A DNA stretch of 64,000 nucleotides from Hyphomicrobiales bacterium (GCA_017305835.1 JAFKJY010000050.1:1-64000), one strand, 5' to 3'. Shown: positions 26,257 through 35,110, numbered from the stretch's first letter. The notes: generated by a model from the sequence alone, not told the origin. Translations and numbers: made by a program.

Positions 26257-26994
26257 CTATCCCGACACCTCCAGCAGCCTCTTCGTCCTGCCGTCGACCG
26301 CCAGCGCGGTGAGCCGCCCGCTCGCATAGGCGAGCGTGTCGAGGTCGACGCGGTTGGGCATGAGCTCGGCCTCGTCGTGCGGCGTATGGCCGTGCACGAT
26401 CACCTTCGGGTGCAGGCCGGGATGGCCGAGGAACGGCTCGCGGATCCAGATCAGGTCCTCCGGGTCCTGCCGCTCGAGCGGCACGCCCGGCCGGATGCCG
26501 GCATGGCAGAAGAAGAAGTCGCCGAAGGCGACCGCGCGCGGCAGGCCCGACAGGAAGTCGAGATGCGCCTGCGGCATGGCGCGGGCCAGCGCCTGCCTGC
26601 CGGCCTCGGCGGTCGCCGCCGTGGCGAAGTCGACATGGGTGCCGTAGGAGCGCGCCGTGTCGTTGCCGCCGAAGCGGCGGAACATCTGCGTGCGGTCGCC
26701 ATGCGCGAGAAAGTCGACGAGGGCGACGTCGTGGTTGCCGGCGAGCGCCACGATGCGCGGCTCGCCGGCGATACGGCTCGTCAGGAAGTCGAGCACGCCG
26801 GCCGTGTCGGGGCCGCGGTCGACATAGTCGCCGAGATGGACGATGCGCCAGTCGGCGACGCCGTCGCGCGCGATCTCCTCGCCGATCCGGTCGTGCATGG
26901 CCTCGATCAGGTCGCGGCGGCCGTGCACGTCGCCGACCGCGTAGACCCGGATGCCGTCCGGCCCCTTCGCGTCGAGGAAGTGGATGCCGGCCAT
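26257..26994 (-). CDS. Metallophosphoesterase (serine/threonine phosphatase-like)
   Basis: A 245-residue calcineurin-type phosphatase. All metal-binding signatures are present: GDVHGR, LGDYVDRGPD, GNHD, CHAG and HGHT. Related bacterial enzymes include PrpA-like protein phosphatases and diadenosine tetraphosphatase-like proteins. It starts 8 bases after the lutC stop on the same strand, with no clear ribosome site, so it is probably translated from the lut transcript; no link to lactate metabolism is known to me. Confidence 0.88.
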   Translation of the reverse strand: MAGIHFLDAKGPDGIRVYAVGDVHGRRDLIEAMHDRIGEEIARDGVADWRIVHLGDYVDRGPDTAGVLDFLTSRIAGEPRIVALAGNHDVALVDFLAHGDRTQMFRRFGGNDTARSYGTHVDFATAATAEAGRQALARAMPQAHLDFLSGLPRAVAFGDFFFCHAGIRPGVPLERQDPEDLIWIREPFLGHPGLHPKVIVHGHTPHDEAELMPNRVDLDTLAYASGRLTALAVDGRTKRLLEVSG

Positions 26995-27002
26995 GTCGGG
27001 TG

Positions 27003-27674
27003 TCAGCCGTCGACCACGATGATGTGCAGCGCGCGCGGGCCATGGGCGCCGAGCAGCAGCTTCTGCTCGATGTCGCCGGAGCGCGACGGGCCGGTGATGA
27101 AGTTGAGCGTGCGCGGCATCTCGCCCTTGCCGTAGCGCGCACGCGCCAGCCGCATGACCGATTCCAGGTCGCCGCCTATGTCGGCCGCGTCGACCACGAC
27201 GATGTGGTGGTCGGGCAGGAAGTTGAGCGTGGTCGGGTTGTCCTTGCCGGAAAACAGCGCCAGCGTGCCGGTCTCGGCGATTGCCGCCGCCGCGTGGCTG
27301 ACGCTCGCCTCGTCGTCGCCGTCGGACGGGCCGTGGCGCACCTGCAGCGTCCGCTCGTTCACCCACGGCATCGCCTTCAGCCGCCGGTCGCCGCCCATGC
27401 GCACCTTGGCCGGCAGGTTGCGCGCGCGCAGATAGGCGGTGACGGCGGCCGGCACGACCTCCTCGCCCGCCACGCGCGCGACCGTCGCCGCCGCCTGCGT
27501 CGCCATCCTGCAGAACAGCTCGACGCGGGCCTCCGGATCGAGTTGTGCCCGCGTGGGGATGATGCCGGCCGGCGCCTCCATCAGCCGGTCCCACACATTG
27601 TCCAGCCGGCCGGCATTGCCCGAGGCGTCGAGCGCCTTGCGCACCTTGCCGAGGATTGCCTCGCGCGCGCTCAC
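27003..27674 (-). CDS. lutC: Lactate utilization protein C (LUD domain)
   Basis: A 223-residue protein of the LutC/YkgG family, a partner of LutA and LutB in the iron-sulfur L-lactate oxidase complex. The LUD domain runs through most of the protein (AAIAETGTLALFSGKDNPTT, then DHHIVVVDAADIG and FITGPSRSGDIEQKLLLGAHGP). The start is a GTG at 27674 that overlaps the lutB stop by 4 bases (GTGA) and is preceded by AGGGAAG. No ATG fits as well. Confidence 0.9.
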   Translation of the reverse strand: MSAREAILGKVRKALDASGNAGRLDNVWDRLMEAPAGIIPTRAQLDPEARVELFCRMATQAAATVARVAGEEVVPAAVTAYLRARNLPAKVRMGGDRRLKAMPWVNERTLQVRHGPSDGDDEASVSHAAAAIAETGTLALFSGKDNPTTLNFLPDHHIVVVDAADIGGDLESVMRLARARYGKGEMPRTLNFITGPSRSGDIEQKLLLGAHGPRALHIIVVDG

Positions 27675-29107
27675 AGCGGGCTTCCCTGCTTGAGCGCGTC
27701 GCGGTCGCGCCATTGCTGCATGAAGGTGCGGCCCTGCGGCGCCGGCATGTCGCGATGGCGCACCCAGCCGCCCGCCAGCGGCAGGAAGCCGAAGCGCCGC
27801 TTGCGGCCGCCGGCGACCGCCAGCAGCGGGAAGGCGAGCCAGGTGGCGAGGTGGTAGAGCGCCGGCCGCCGCGCAAACCACGCCCAGAATTTCAGGCCGG
27901 TGCGCGCAGCCGTCGGGTTCAGCCCGCGCTCCCATTCGCGCTCGCGCCAGTGGCGCATCATCTTCGGCAGCGGGATCTTCATCGGGCACACGCTCTCGCA
28001 GCGGCCGCAGAAGGTCGAGGCGTTGGGCAGGTGGCCGGCCTTGTCGACGCCGATCAGCGACGGCGTCAGCACCGCGCCCATCGGGCCGGGATAGACCCAG
28101 CCATAGGCGTGGCCGCCGACCGCGTGGTAGACGGGACAGTGGTTCATGCAGGCGCCGCAGCGGATGCAGCGCAGCATCTCCTGGAACTCGGTGCCGAGCA
28201 TCGACGAGCGGCCGTTGTCGAGCAGGATGACGTGGTATTCGTCCGGCCCGTCGGGATCGTTCGGCCGGCGCGGGCCGGTCGACACGGTGGTGTAGACGCT
28301 CATCTCCTGGCCGGTCGCCGAACGCGCCAGCACGCGCAGGATCTGCGCGGCGTCCTCCAAGGTCGGCACCACCTTCTCGATCGAGGCGATGACGACGTGG
28401 ACGCGCGGCAGGATCTGGCTGAGGTCGCCATTGCCCTCGTTGGTGACGATGATCGAGGAGCCGGTCTCGGCGACGAGGAAGTTGGCGCCGGTGATGCCGA
28501 TGTCGGCCTCGAAATATTTCTGCCTGAGCACGCGGCGCGCCTCGCCGAGCAGCGAGGCGGGGTCGGACAGGTCGCGCTCCGGCGGCAGGTCGGTGTGGAC
28601 GCGGCGGAAGTCGGCCTCGACCTGCTCCTTGTTCAGGTGCACGGCCGGGGCGATGATGTGGCTCGGATGCTCGCCGCGGAGCTGGATGATGTATTCGCCG
28701 AGGTCGGTCTCGACCGGGCGAATGCCCGAGGCCTCGAGAAAATCGTTGAGCTCGATCTCCTCGGTGATCATCGACTTGCCCTTGGCCACCGTCTTGGCGT
28801 CGTGCATGCGGCAGATGTCGAGCACGATGCCGCGCGCCTCGGCCGCGGTCTCGGCCCAGTGGACCTTGCCGCCGGCGGCCAGCACCTTCTCCTCGTAGGC
28901 GGTCAGGTAGAGGTCGAGATTGGCGAGCGTGTGGTCCTTGATGGCGCGCGCGCTGTCGCGCAGCGCGTCGAACTCGGGCAGGGCCTCGACCGCATGGCTG
29001 CGCTTGTCGATGAAGCCGGAGCGCACATGCCCCATCGCCTTCTGGAGCTGCGCGTCGGCCAGCGCCTCGTGGGCGTTCTGCTTGAAGGCGGGGGAGGTGA
29101 TCAGCAT
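27671..29107 (-). CDS. lutB: Lactate utilization iron-sulfur protein B
   Basis: A 478-residue subunit of the LutABC complex that oxidises L-lactate to pyruvate. An N-terminal LUD domain (TGANFLVAETGSSIIVTNEG near residue 195) is followed by two ferredoxin-type clusters, CIRCGACMNHCPVYH and CGRCESVCPMKIPLP, and a C-terminal extension typical of LutB. The ATG at 29107 opens MLITSPAFKQNAHEAL as in homologues; an upstream in-frame start at 29188 runs into the repeat region. Overlaps lutC, so translation is coupled. Confidence 0.94.
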   Translation of the reverse strand: MLITSPAFKQNAHEALADAQLQKAMGHVRSGFIDKRSHAVEALPEFDALRDSARAIKDHTLANLDLYLTAYEEKVLAAGGKVHWAETAAEARGIVLDICRMHDAKTVAKGKSMITEEIELNDFLEASGIRPVETDLGEYIIQLRGEHPSHIIAPAVHLNKEQVEADFRRVHTDLPPERDLSDPASLLGEARRVLRQKYFEADIGITGANFLVAETGSSIIVTNEGNGDLSQILPRVHVVIASIEKVVPTLEDAAQILRVLARSATGQEMSVYTTVSTGPRRPNDPDGPDEYHVILLDNGRSSMLGTEFQEMLRCIRCGACMNHCPVYHAVGGHAYGWVYPGPMGAVLTPSLIGVDKAGHLPNASTFCGRCESVCPMKIPLPKMMRHWREREWERGLNPTAARTGLKFWAWFARRPALYHLATWLAFPLLAVAGGRKRRFGFLPLAGGWVRHRDMPAPQGRTFMQQWRDRDALKQGSPL

Positions 29108-29154
29108 GGGCGAACTGCCTGAGCAGCAATCTTTGATGCTGGCGTTCCTTCGCG

Positions 29155-29310
29155 CCCCCCTCTGTCCTGCCGGACATCTCCCCCACAAGGGGGGAGATTG
29201 GCTTTCGTCGACTGTTTCGCCAGCCTTCGACGATTGGCGAAATCAATGCGGAAGTCTGATCTCCCCCCTTGTGGGGGAGATGTCCGGCAGGACAGAGGGG
29301 GGCAACGTAG
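29155..29310. repeat. Long perfect palindromic repeat inside the lut operon
   Basis: Two perfect 44-base inverted arms (29155-29198 and 29259-29302) with a 60-base spacer. Each arm contains CTGTCCTGCCGGACATCTCC and a CCCCCACAAGGGGG-type inner dyad. Bases 29284-29310 recur, reversed, at 53895-53921. It is a dispersed rhizobial palindrome without any ORF. It lies between lutA and lutB in the transcript, so it would fold into a very stable RNA stem there. Confidence 0.8.
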
Positions 29311-29342
29311 AACGCCTGGCCGCGAACGGGTTTCCATCTCCT

Positions 29343-30122
29343 TCACCTCCCTCCGATCGGCGGGGTGTCGGTCATGCCGGCGAGCACCTCGGCGACGTGG
29401 CGGACCTCCGTCGCCGAGCCCTGGCGCCTGAGCTTGCCGGCCACGTTCATCAGGCAGCCGAGGTCGCCGGCCAGCAGCATGTCGGCGCCGGCCGCCTCGA
29501 TGTTGGCCGTCTTCTTCTCGACGATCGCGTTGGAGATCTCGGAATACTTCACGCAGAACGTGCCGCCGAAGCCGCAGCACACGTCGGCCTCCGCCATCTC
29601 GGTGAGCTTCAGCCCGTCGACCGAGGCGAGCAGCGCGCGCGGCTGGCGCTGCACGCCGAGCTCGCGCAGGCCCGAGCAGGAATCGTGGTAGGTCGCGGTG
29701 CCGGGAACGGCGGCGGCAACGTTGCGCACGCCGAGCACGTCGACCAGGAAGCTGGTCAGCTCGTGCACCTTGTCGGAGAAGGCGCGGGCACGCTCCTCCC
29801 ACGCGGCGTCGCCGCGGAACAGCGCCGGATAGTGCTTCTTCAGCATGCCGGCGCAGGAGCCAGACGGCGCCACCACGTAGTCGAAGCCCTCGAAGGCCGC
29901 GATCGTGGCCTCGGCGATGGCACGCGTGTCGGCCCGGTCGCCCGAATTGTAGGCGGGCTGGCCACAGCAGGTCTGCGTCATCGGCGCGTCGACCGCGCAG
30001 CCGGCATCCTCCATCAGTTTGACGGCGGCGAAGCCGACGCTCGGCCGGAACAGGTCGACCAGGCAGGTCACGAACAGCCCGACATTCGGGCGCCCGGTCC
30101 GGCTGCTAGGGGTGGGTTCCAT
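29343..30122 (-). CDS. lutA: Lactate utilization protein A (CCG-domain)
   Basis: A 259-residue subunit with two cysteine-rich CCG domains: LFVTCLVDLF and TCCGQPAYNSG in the first, SGSCAGMLKKHY, DVCCGFGGTFCVKYSE and GCLMNVAGKL in the second. It is the GlcF-like part of the LutABC L-lactate oxidase. The ATG at 30122 (MEPTPSSRTGRPNVGLFV) precedes the first strand directly. It starts 46 bases after lldD, and a palindromic repeat separates it from lutB. Confidence 0.92.
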   Translation of the reverse strand: MEPTPSSRTGRPNVGLFVTCLVDLFRPSVGFAAVKLMEDAGCAVDAPMTQTCCGQPAYNSGDRADTRAIAEATIAAFEGFDYVVAPSGSCAGMLKKHYPALFRGDAAWEERARAFSDKVHELTSFLVDVLGVRNVAAAVPGTATYHDSCSGLRELGVQRQPRALLASVDGLKLTEMAEADVCCGFGGTFCVKYSEISNAIVEKKTANIEAAGADMLLAGDLGCLMNVAGKLRRQGSATEVRHVAEVLAGMTDTPPIGGR

Positions 30123-30168
30123 GCCTGGCCATCCTGCTTGGCGTTTGCTCTCGGGTCTGCGGGGCAGG

Positions 30169-31305
30169 CTATCTGGCCAGCCAGTCCTTGCCAGCATGCG
30201 TGATGTCGCGCTTGCCGCACAAGGCCATCGTGATGTCCATTTCCTTCCGGATGATTTCGAGGGCCTGCGTCACGCCTTTCTCGCCGCGCGCGCCGAGCCC
30301 GTAGAGGAACGGCCGGCCGATGAAGGTCCCCTTCGCGCCGAGGCACAACGCCTTGAGCACGTCCTGGCCGGACCGGATGCCGCCGTCGAAATGGATCTCG
30401 ACCCGGTCTCCGACCGCATCCGCGATCTCCTCCAGCCTGGAGATGGAGGAACTGGCGCCGTCGAGCTGGCGGCCGCCATGGTTGGACACGATGATGGCGT
30501 CGGCGCCGGTCGCCGCGGCCATCTCCGCGTCTTCCCGGTCCAGTATGCCCTTGAGGATGAGCTTGCCGCCCCACTGGCGCTTGATCCACTCGACGTCGGA
30601 CCACGACAGTTGCGGGTCGAACTGCTCGGCGGTCCAGGAGGAGAGCGACGACAGGTCGGTCACGCTCTTGGCATGGCCGACGATGTTGCCGAACGTCCGC
30701 CGCCGGGTCCGGAGCATTCCCATGCACCATGCCGGCCGGGTGGCCATCTGCCAGATATGCTTCGGCGTGAAGCGCGGCGGCGCCGAGAGGCCGTTGCGCA
30801 GGTCCTTGTGCCGCTGGCCGAGGATCTGCAGGTCGAGCGTCAGCACGAGCGCCGAGCAGCCGGCCGCCTTGGCGCGGTTGATGAGGTTGAGCACGAAGTC
30901 CTTGTCGCGCATCACGTAGAGCTGGAACCAGAACGGCTTGCCGGTGGCGGCCGCCACGTCCTCGATCGAGCATATGCTCATGGTCGACAGCGTGAACGGG
31001 ACGCCGAATTTTTCCGCGGCGCGTGCCGCCAGGATCTCGCCGTCCGCGTGCTGCATGCCGGTCAGCCCGGTCGGGGCCAGCGCGACCGGCATCGCGACCT
31101 TCTCGCCGATCATCGTCGATTCGAGCGTGCGGTTCGTCATGTCGACCAGCACGCGCTGGCGCAGCCTGATCTTGCGGAAATCCTCCTCGTTGGCCCGGTA
31201 GGTGCTCTCGGTCCACGAGCCGGAATCGGCGTAGTCGAAGAACATCTTCGGGACCCGCCGTCTGGCGAGGTTCTTCAGGTCGGCGATTTCCAGCGGCTGG
31301 GTCAT
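30169..31305 (-). CDS. lldD: L-lactate dehydrogenase (FMN-dependent)
   Basis: A 378-residue enzyme of the alpha-hydroxyacid oxidase family that oxidises L-lactate to pyruvate and passes electrons to the respiratory chain. The barrel motifs are intact: PVALAPTGLTGMQH, STMSICSIEDVAAATGKPFW, LTLDLQILGQRHKDLRNG, KGILDREDA and the active-site VSNHGGRQLDGASSS with the catalytic His and Arg. It follows lldR by 48 bases. Having both LldD and LutABC in one operon gives two routes for the same step. Confidence 0.92.
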   Translation of the reverse strand: MTQPLEIADLKNLARRRVPKMFFDYADSGSWTESTYRANEEDFRKIRLRQRVLVDMTNRTLESTMIGEKVAMPVALAPTGLTGMQHADGEILAARAAEKFGVPFTLSTMSICSIEDVAAATGKPFWFQLYVMRDKDFVLNLINRAKAAGCSALVLTLDLQILGQRHKDLRNGLSAPPRFTPKHIWQMATRPAWCMGMLRTRRRTFGNIVGHAKSVTDLSSLSSWTAEQFDPQLSWSDVEWIKRQWGGKLILKGILDREDAEMAAATGADAIIVSNHGGRQLDGASSSISRLEEIADAVGDRVEIHFDGGIRSGQDVLKALCLGAKGTFIGRPFLYGLGARGEKGVTQALEIIRKEMDITMALCGKRDITHAGKDWLAR

Positions 31306-31353
31306 CTGCGGTATCCACGTGGGGAGAAGTCGGGAACGGGAAAATCGTGCGGC

Positions 31354-32127
31354 TCAGCCGCCGCCCCGCTGCTGCAGCCGCAGCCGCGAGACGCGCTGCC
31401 ATTCGCTCGCCCGCTCGGCCTCGGCGGCCGCCTGCTCGACGAAGTCGATGTGCGCGCGGGCGGCCTTGCGCGCGGCTTCCGGGTCCGCCGCGCAGATCGC
31501 GTCGCGGATCGCGCAATGCTGCTCCAGCAGCCGGTCGCGCGCGCCGGGCAGCACGTAGATCAGCGACCGGTTGTAGAACACGTCGTCGGCCAGCAGGCGG
31601 TAGCAGGAGCGCAGCGTGTGCAGCAGCACGATGTTGTGCGCGCACTCGCCGACCGCGTTGTGGAGATCGACATCGGCCTCGGCCTCGGCCTCGAAATCGG
31701 CCGCCGCGTGCGCCGCCTTCATACGCTCGACGATGCCGGTGAGCAGAGCGCGGTCGGCCTCGGTGGCGCGCCGCGCCGCGAGCTCGGCCGCCACAGACTC
31801 GATCTCGCGGCGGTATTCGAGATAGTCGGACGCCGCCTTTCGGTGGCTGCGGATGAGCTGCGCCATCGGCGGCGCGAACACCTCGCCGACGATGTCGGCC
31901 ACGAAGGTGCCGCCGCCATGGCGCGATTCGATCAGGCCGCGCGCCTCCAGCGCCTTCAGCGCGTCGCGCAGGATCGGCCGCGACACGTCGAAGCGCGCCG
32001 ACAGGTCCCTCTCGCCCGGCAGCCGGTCGCCGGCGCCGAGCACGCCTTCGAGGATGAGCCGCTCGATCTGCTGCAACACCTCGTCGGCGGTGCGCGAATG
32101 CTCGATGCGGGTGAAGATCTCGGTCAA
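31354..32127 (-). CDS. lldR: FadR/GntR-family regulator, LldR-like
   Basis: A 257-residue regulator: winged helix at residues 10-75 (EVLQQIERLILEGVLGAGDR, then LSARFDVSRPILRDALKALE) and a helical FCD ligand domain (residues 95-240) with the metal-binding His and Asp typical of lactate regulators. It is first in the lldR-lldD-lut operon. In other bacteria LldR represses until L-lactate binds. A dyad at 32175-32195 is a good candidate for its own operator. Confidence 0.87.
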   Translation of the reverse strand: MTEIFTRIEHSRTADEVLQQIERLILEGVLGAGDRLPGERDLSARFDVSRPILRDALKALEARGLIESRHGGGTFVADIVGEVFAPPMAQLIRSHRKAASDYLEYRREIESVAAELAARRATEADRALLTGIVERMKAAHAAADFEAEAEADVDLHNAVGECAHNIVLLHTLRSCYRLLADDVFYNRSLIYVLPGARDRLLEQHCAIRDAICAADPEAARKAARAHIDFVEQAAAEAERASEWQRVSRLRLQQRGGG

Positions 32128-32174
32128 GGAGCACGTCCCAAGCGTCGCCCTATTCCATAAGGCCGGCGTCCTGT

Positions 32175-32195
32175 CTGGTCAATTCAGTTGTCCAG
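32175..32195. promoter_or_regulatory. Candidate LldR operator
   Basis: Inverted arms CTGGTCAA (32175-32182) and TTGTCCAG (32188-32195) with a 5-base centre; seven of eight positions pair. It lies 47 bases upstream of the lldR ATG in the region shared with the divergent acyltransferase gene. The form fits operators of FadR-type GntR regulators, so autoregulation of the lactate operon is likely. Confidence 0.5.
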
Positions 32196-32289
32196 TGGGG
32201 GCTTGTGCGCCGCGATACCGCTGGGGCGGAGCCGCCCGGCGTGCGGCCACTACCGAATCTTAGGGGTTTCGGCCTAGACCGGCCGCGAG

Positions 32290-33483
32290 ATGCAGACGCC
32301 TGCTTCCATAGGCCCCGCGGGCGAGGCGCGCACGGCCGCGCAGCCCCGGCGCTTCCCGGAGCTCGATGCGCTGCGCGGCCTCGCCGCCCTCGCCGTGGTG
32401 TTCAACCATTTCGTCGTCCTGTGGCGCGGCACGGCGAGTCCCGCCGTCCAGATCGCTCTCGACGCGGTGCCGCTGCGCTTCATGTGGTCGGGGCACCACG
32501 CGGTCCTGCTGTTCTTCCTCATCAGCGGCTTCGTGCTGACGCTGCCTTACATGTCCGCGCCGCCGGCCTATCCGGCCTTCCTCGCCCGCCGCATCTGCCG
32601 CATCTGGCTTCCCTATCTCGCGGCGCTCGCCCTCGCGGTGGCCGGCGCGGCGGCGTTCCACAGCCCGATCCCGGCGCTCGGGCCGTGGTTCAACCAGACC
32701 TGGAGCGCCATGCCGACGGCCGACGCTGTCGTCGACCACGTCGCCTTCGTCGGCCGCTATCCGAACGTCGTCTTCAACACCGCCTTCTGGTCGCTCGTCT
32801 ACGAGATGCGGATCTCGATCGTCTTTCCGCCGATCGCGTGGGCGGTGCTCAGGTTCCCGCCGGCGGTCGTCCTCCCGGCGGCCTTCCTCGCCTCCATGCT
32901 CGCCGCCTGGCCGGCGTCGAGCCCGTCGCAGGGCGACTGGCTGCCCACGATCCATTTCGCCGCGCTGTTCGTCGTCGGCGCGCTGCTGGCGCGCAACCTC
33001 GACGCGGTGCGCGCCTTCCACGACCGGCTCGGCCCGCGACCGCGCCGGATCGCGACATGCGCGGCGCTGCTGCTGGTCGCCTATGACCTCGCGCCGCCGG
33101 AGCGCTCGATCGGCGCGCCGCATGACTGGCTGGTGGTGCCCGGCCTCGCCTGGCTGCTCATGTCCGCCATCTGCCACGACGGCTGGCGCCGCGCCCTGCT
33201 GTCGCCGCTGCCGGCCTTCCTCGGGCGCATCTCCTACAGCCTCTATCTCGTCCACGGCACCGTGTTGTTCGCGCTCGTCCACGTCGCCTGGGGCCACGTC
33301 GCCCTGCCGTGGCTGCTGCCGGCCTACGTGGGATTGAGCATCGGCCTGGCCGTGCTCGCCCACCGCCTCGTCGAGGAACCGGCCAAGGCGCTCGGCCACG
33401 CGATCGCGGGGCGCCTGGCGCGGAATGACGCAGGCGCTGGCCGGCCGGCCAACCGATTTGCCATTCGCGAAGCCGGGCGATAA
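32290..33483 (+). CDS. Acyltransferase 3 family membrane protein (OafA-like)
   Basis: A 397-residue integral membrane acyltransferase with about ten hydrophobic segments. The family hallmarks are the N-terminal RRFPELDALRGLAALAVVFN followed by the essential His (NHFVVLW), LLFFLISGFVLTLPY, the FLARRICRIWLPYL arginine motif, and the C-terminal GRISYSLYLVHGTVLF. Such enzymes O-acetylate or otherwise acylate surface polysaccharides, glycans or small molecules; the acceptor is unknown. It is divergent from lldR and 39 bases before glcD. Confidence 0.86.
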   Translation: MQTPASIGPAGEARTAAQPRRFPELDALRGLAALAVVFNHFVVLWRGTASPAVQIALDAVPLRFMWSGHHAVLLFFLISGFVLTLPYMSAPPAYPAFLARRICRIWLPYLAALALAVAGAAAFHSPIPALGPWFNQTWSAMPTADAVVDHVAFVGRYPNVVFNTAFWSLVYEMRISIVFPPIAWAVLRFPPAVVLPAAFLASMLAAWPASSPSQGDWLPTIHFAALFVVGALLARNLDAVRAFHDRLGPRPRRIATCAALLLVAYDLAPPERSIGAPHDWLVVPGLAWLLMSAICHDGWRRALLSPLPAFLGRISYSLYLVHGTVLFALVHVAWGHVALPWLLPAYVGLSIGLAVLAHRLVEEPAKALGHAIAGRLARNDAGAGRPANRFAIREAGR

Positions 33484-33485
33484 AA

Positions 33486-33502
33486 GGTAAAAAGAAATTA
33501 CC
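33486..33502. promoter_or_regulatory. Candidate operator upstream of glcD
   Basis: Dyad GGTAA-N7-TTACC (33486-33502), an AT-rich patch right after the acyltransferase stop and about 20 bases before the glcD ATG. GntR-type regulators of glycolate genes bind such sites. No cognate regulator is adjacent unless LldR or a distant protein acts here. Confidence 0.33.
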
Positions 33503-33522
33503 ATTGGATGCGAGGCGTCGCG

Positions 33523-35019
33523 ATGTCCTCACTTGCCATGCCCGCGCCGGACGCTGGCACGCTGGCCCGCCGGGCCGAGATCGTCTCCGACATGAAGATC
33601 ATCGTGCCGGGCGAGGGCGTGGTCGACCACGTCACCGGCATGCGCGCCTTCGAGACCGACGGGTTGACCGCCTATCGCCAGCTCCCGCTCGTCGTCGTCC
33701 TGCCCGAGACGGTGGCGCAGGTTTCCCGCATCCTGAAATACTGCAACGACCGCAACATCCGCGTCGTGCCGCGCGGCTCAGGCACCTCGCTGTCGGGCGG
33801 CGCGCTGCCGCTTCAGGACGCCGTGCTGCTCGTCATGAGCCGCTTCAACCGCATCCTCGAGATCGACCTGCCGAACCGCGCCGTCGTCGCCCAGCCGGGC
33901 GTCACCAATCTCGGCATCACCCGGGCTGTCGAGGAGGACGGATACTATTATGCGCCGGACCCGTCCTCGCAGATCGCCTGCTCGATCGGCGGCAACGTGG
34001 CGGAGAATTCCGGCGGCGTGCACTGCCTGAAATACGGGCTGACGACCAATAACATCCTCGGCATCGAGATGGTGCTGATGAGCGGCGAGGTGGTGCGGCT
34101 GGGCGGCCGGCACCTCGACGCCGAGGGCTACGACCTGCTGGCGCTGATGACCGGCTCGGAGGGCCTGCTCGGGGTCGTCACCGAGGTGACGGTGCGCATC
34201 CTGAGGAAGCCGGAGACGGCGCGCGCGCTGCTGATCGGCTTCCCGAGCAGCGAGCAGGGCGGCCAGTGCGTCGCCGACATCATCGGCGCCGGCATCATCC
34301 CCGGCGGCATGGAGATGATGGACGCCCCGGCGATCCGCGCGGCCGAGGATTTCGTCCAGGTCGGCTACCCGCTCGACGTCGAGGCGCTGCTGATCGTCGA
34401 GCTCGACGGTCCCTCGGTGGAAGTCGACCATCTGATCGGGCAGGTCGAGGCGATCGCCTTGAAGAACGGCTCGACCACCTGCCGCATCTCGGCGAGCGAG
34501 GAGGAACGGCTGGCCTTCTGGGCGGGGCGCAAGGCGGCGTTCCCGGCGGTGGGCCGCATCTCGCCCGACTATTACTGCATGGACGGCACGATCCCGCGCA
34601 AGGAGCTGCCGCGGGTGCTGGCCGGCATGCGCGAGCTGTCGGAGAGCTACGGCCTGCGGGTCGCCAACGTCTTCCACGCCGGCGACGGCAACCTGCACCC
34701 GCTGATCCTCTACGACGCCAACAAGCCGGGCGAGCTGGAGAACGCCGAGGCCTTCGGCGCCGACATATTGCGGCTGTGCGTCAGGGTGGGCGGCGTGCTG
34801 ACCGGCGAGCACGGGGTGGGGGTGGAGAAGCGCGACCTGATGCCGGAGATGTTCGGCCAGGCCGACCTCGATCAGCAGATGCGCGTCAAATGCGCCTTCG
34901 ACCCGAACCACCTGCTCAACCCCGGAAAGGTCTTCCCGCAACTCCGCCGCTGCGCCGAGCTCGGCCGCATGCACGTCCACCGCAGCGAACTGGCGTTCCC
35001 GGACATTCCGAGGTTCTAA
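33523..35019 (+). CDS. glcD: Glycolate oxidase FAD subunit
   Basis: A 498-residue FAD-linked oxidase (4 domain) that oxidises glycolate to glyoxylate within the GlcDEF complex. FAD-binding parts VVPRGSGTSLSGGALPLQDA and IACSIGGNVAENSGGVHCLK are intact, as are HAGDGNLHPLILYD and GVLTGEHGVGVEKRD near the C-terminus. The ATG at 33523 has GAGG 8 bases upstream; an ATG at 33508 in frame is possible. glcE follows but is separated by a DUF559 insertion. Confidence 0.93.
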   Translation: MSSLAMPAPDAGTLARRAEIVSDMKIIVPGEGVVDHVTGMRAFETDGLTAYRQLPLVVVLPETVAQVSRILKYCNDRNIRVVPRGSGTSLSGGALPLQDAVLLVMSRFNRILEIDLPNRAVVAQPGVTNLGITRAVEEDGYYYAPDPSSQIACSIGGNVAENSGGVHCLKYGLTTNNILGIEMVLMSGEVVRLGGRHLDAEGYDLLALMTGSEGLLGVVTEVTVRILRKPETARALLIGFPSSEQGGQCVADIIGAGIIPGGMEMMDAPAIRAAEDFVQVGYPLDVEALLIVELDGPSVEVDHLIGQVEAIALKNGSTTCRISASEEERLAFWAGRKAAFPAVGRISPDYYCMDGTIPRKELPRVLAGMRELSESYGLRVANVFHAGDGNLHPLILYDANKPGELENAEAFGADILRLCVRVGGVLTGEHGVGVEKRDLMPEMFGQADLDQQMRVKCAFDPNHLLNPGKVFPQLRRCAELGRMHVHRSELAFPDIPRF

Positions 35020-35046
35020 GGGATGGGTGTGCGCTCGCAGGATCAA

Positions 35047-35110
35047 GGTTCCTCGCCCCCGCGTAGCGGGGGAGAGGTGGCTCGGGCGGAGCCCGAGACG
35101 GTGAGGGGGG
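35047..35110. repeat. Left inverted repeat of the DUF559 element
   Basis: The outer 35 bases (35047-35081) match, with one mismatch, the complement of the right arm (35571-35605). Inside are hairpins CCCCCGC/GCGGGGG and a variable GGCTCGGGC/GCCCGAG stem, ending in CGGTGAGGGG. The left arm overlaps the presumed GTG start of the DUF559 gene. Confidence 0.75.

Noticed and set aside
29155-29302. The 44-base palindrome as the ends of an insertion sequence.
   Set aside because: Only 60 bases lie between the arms, with no transposase and no target duplication seen.
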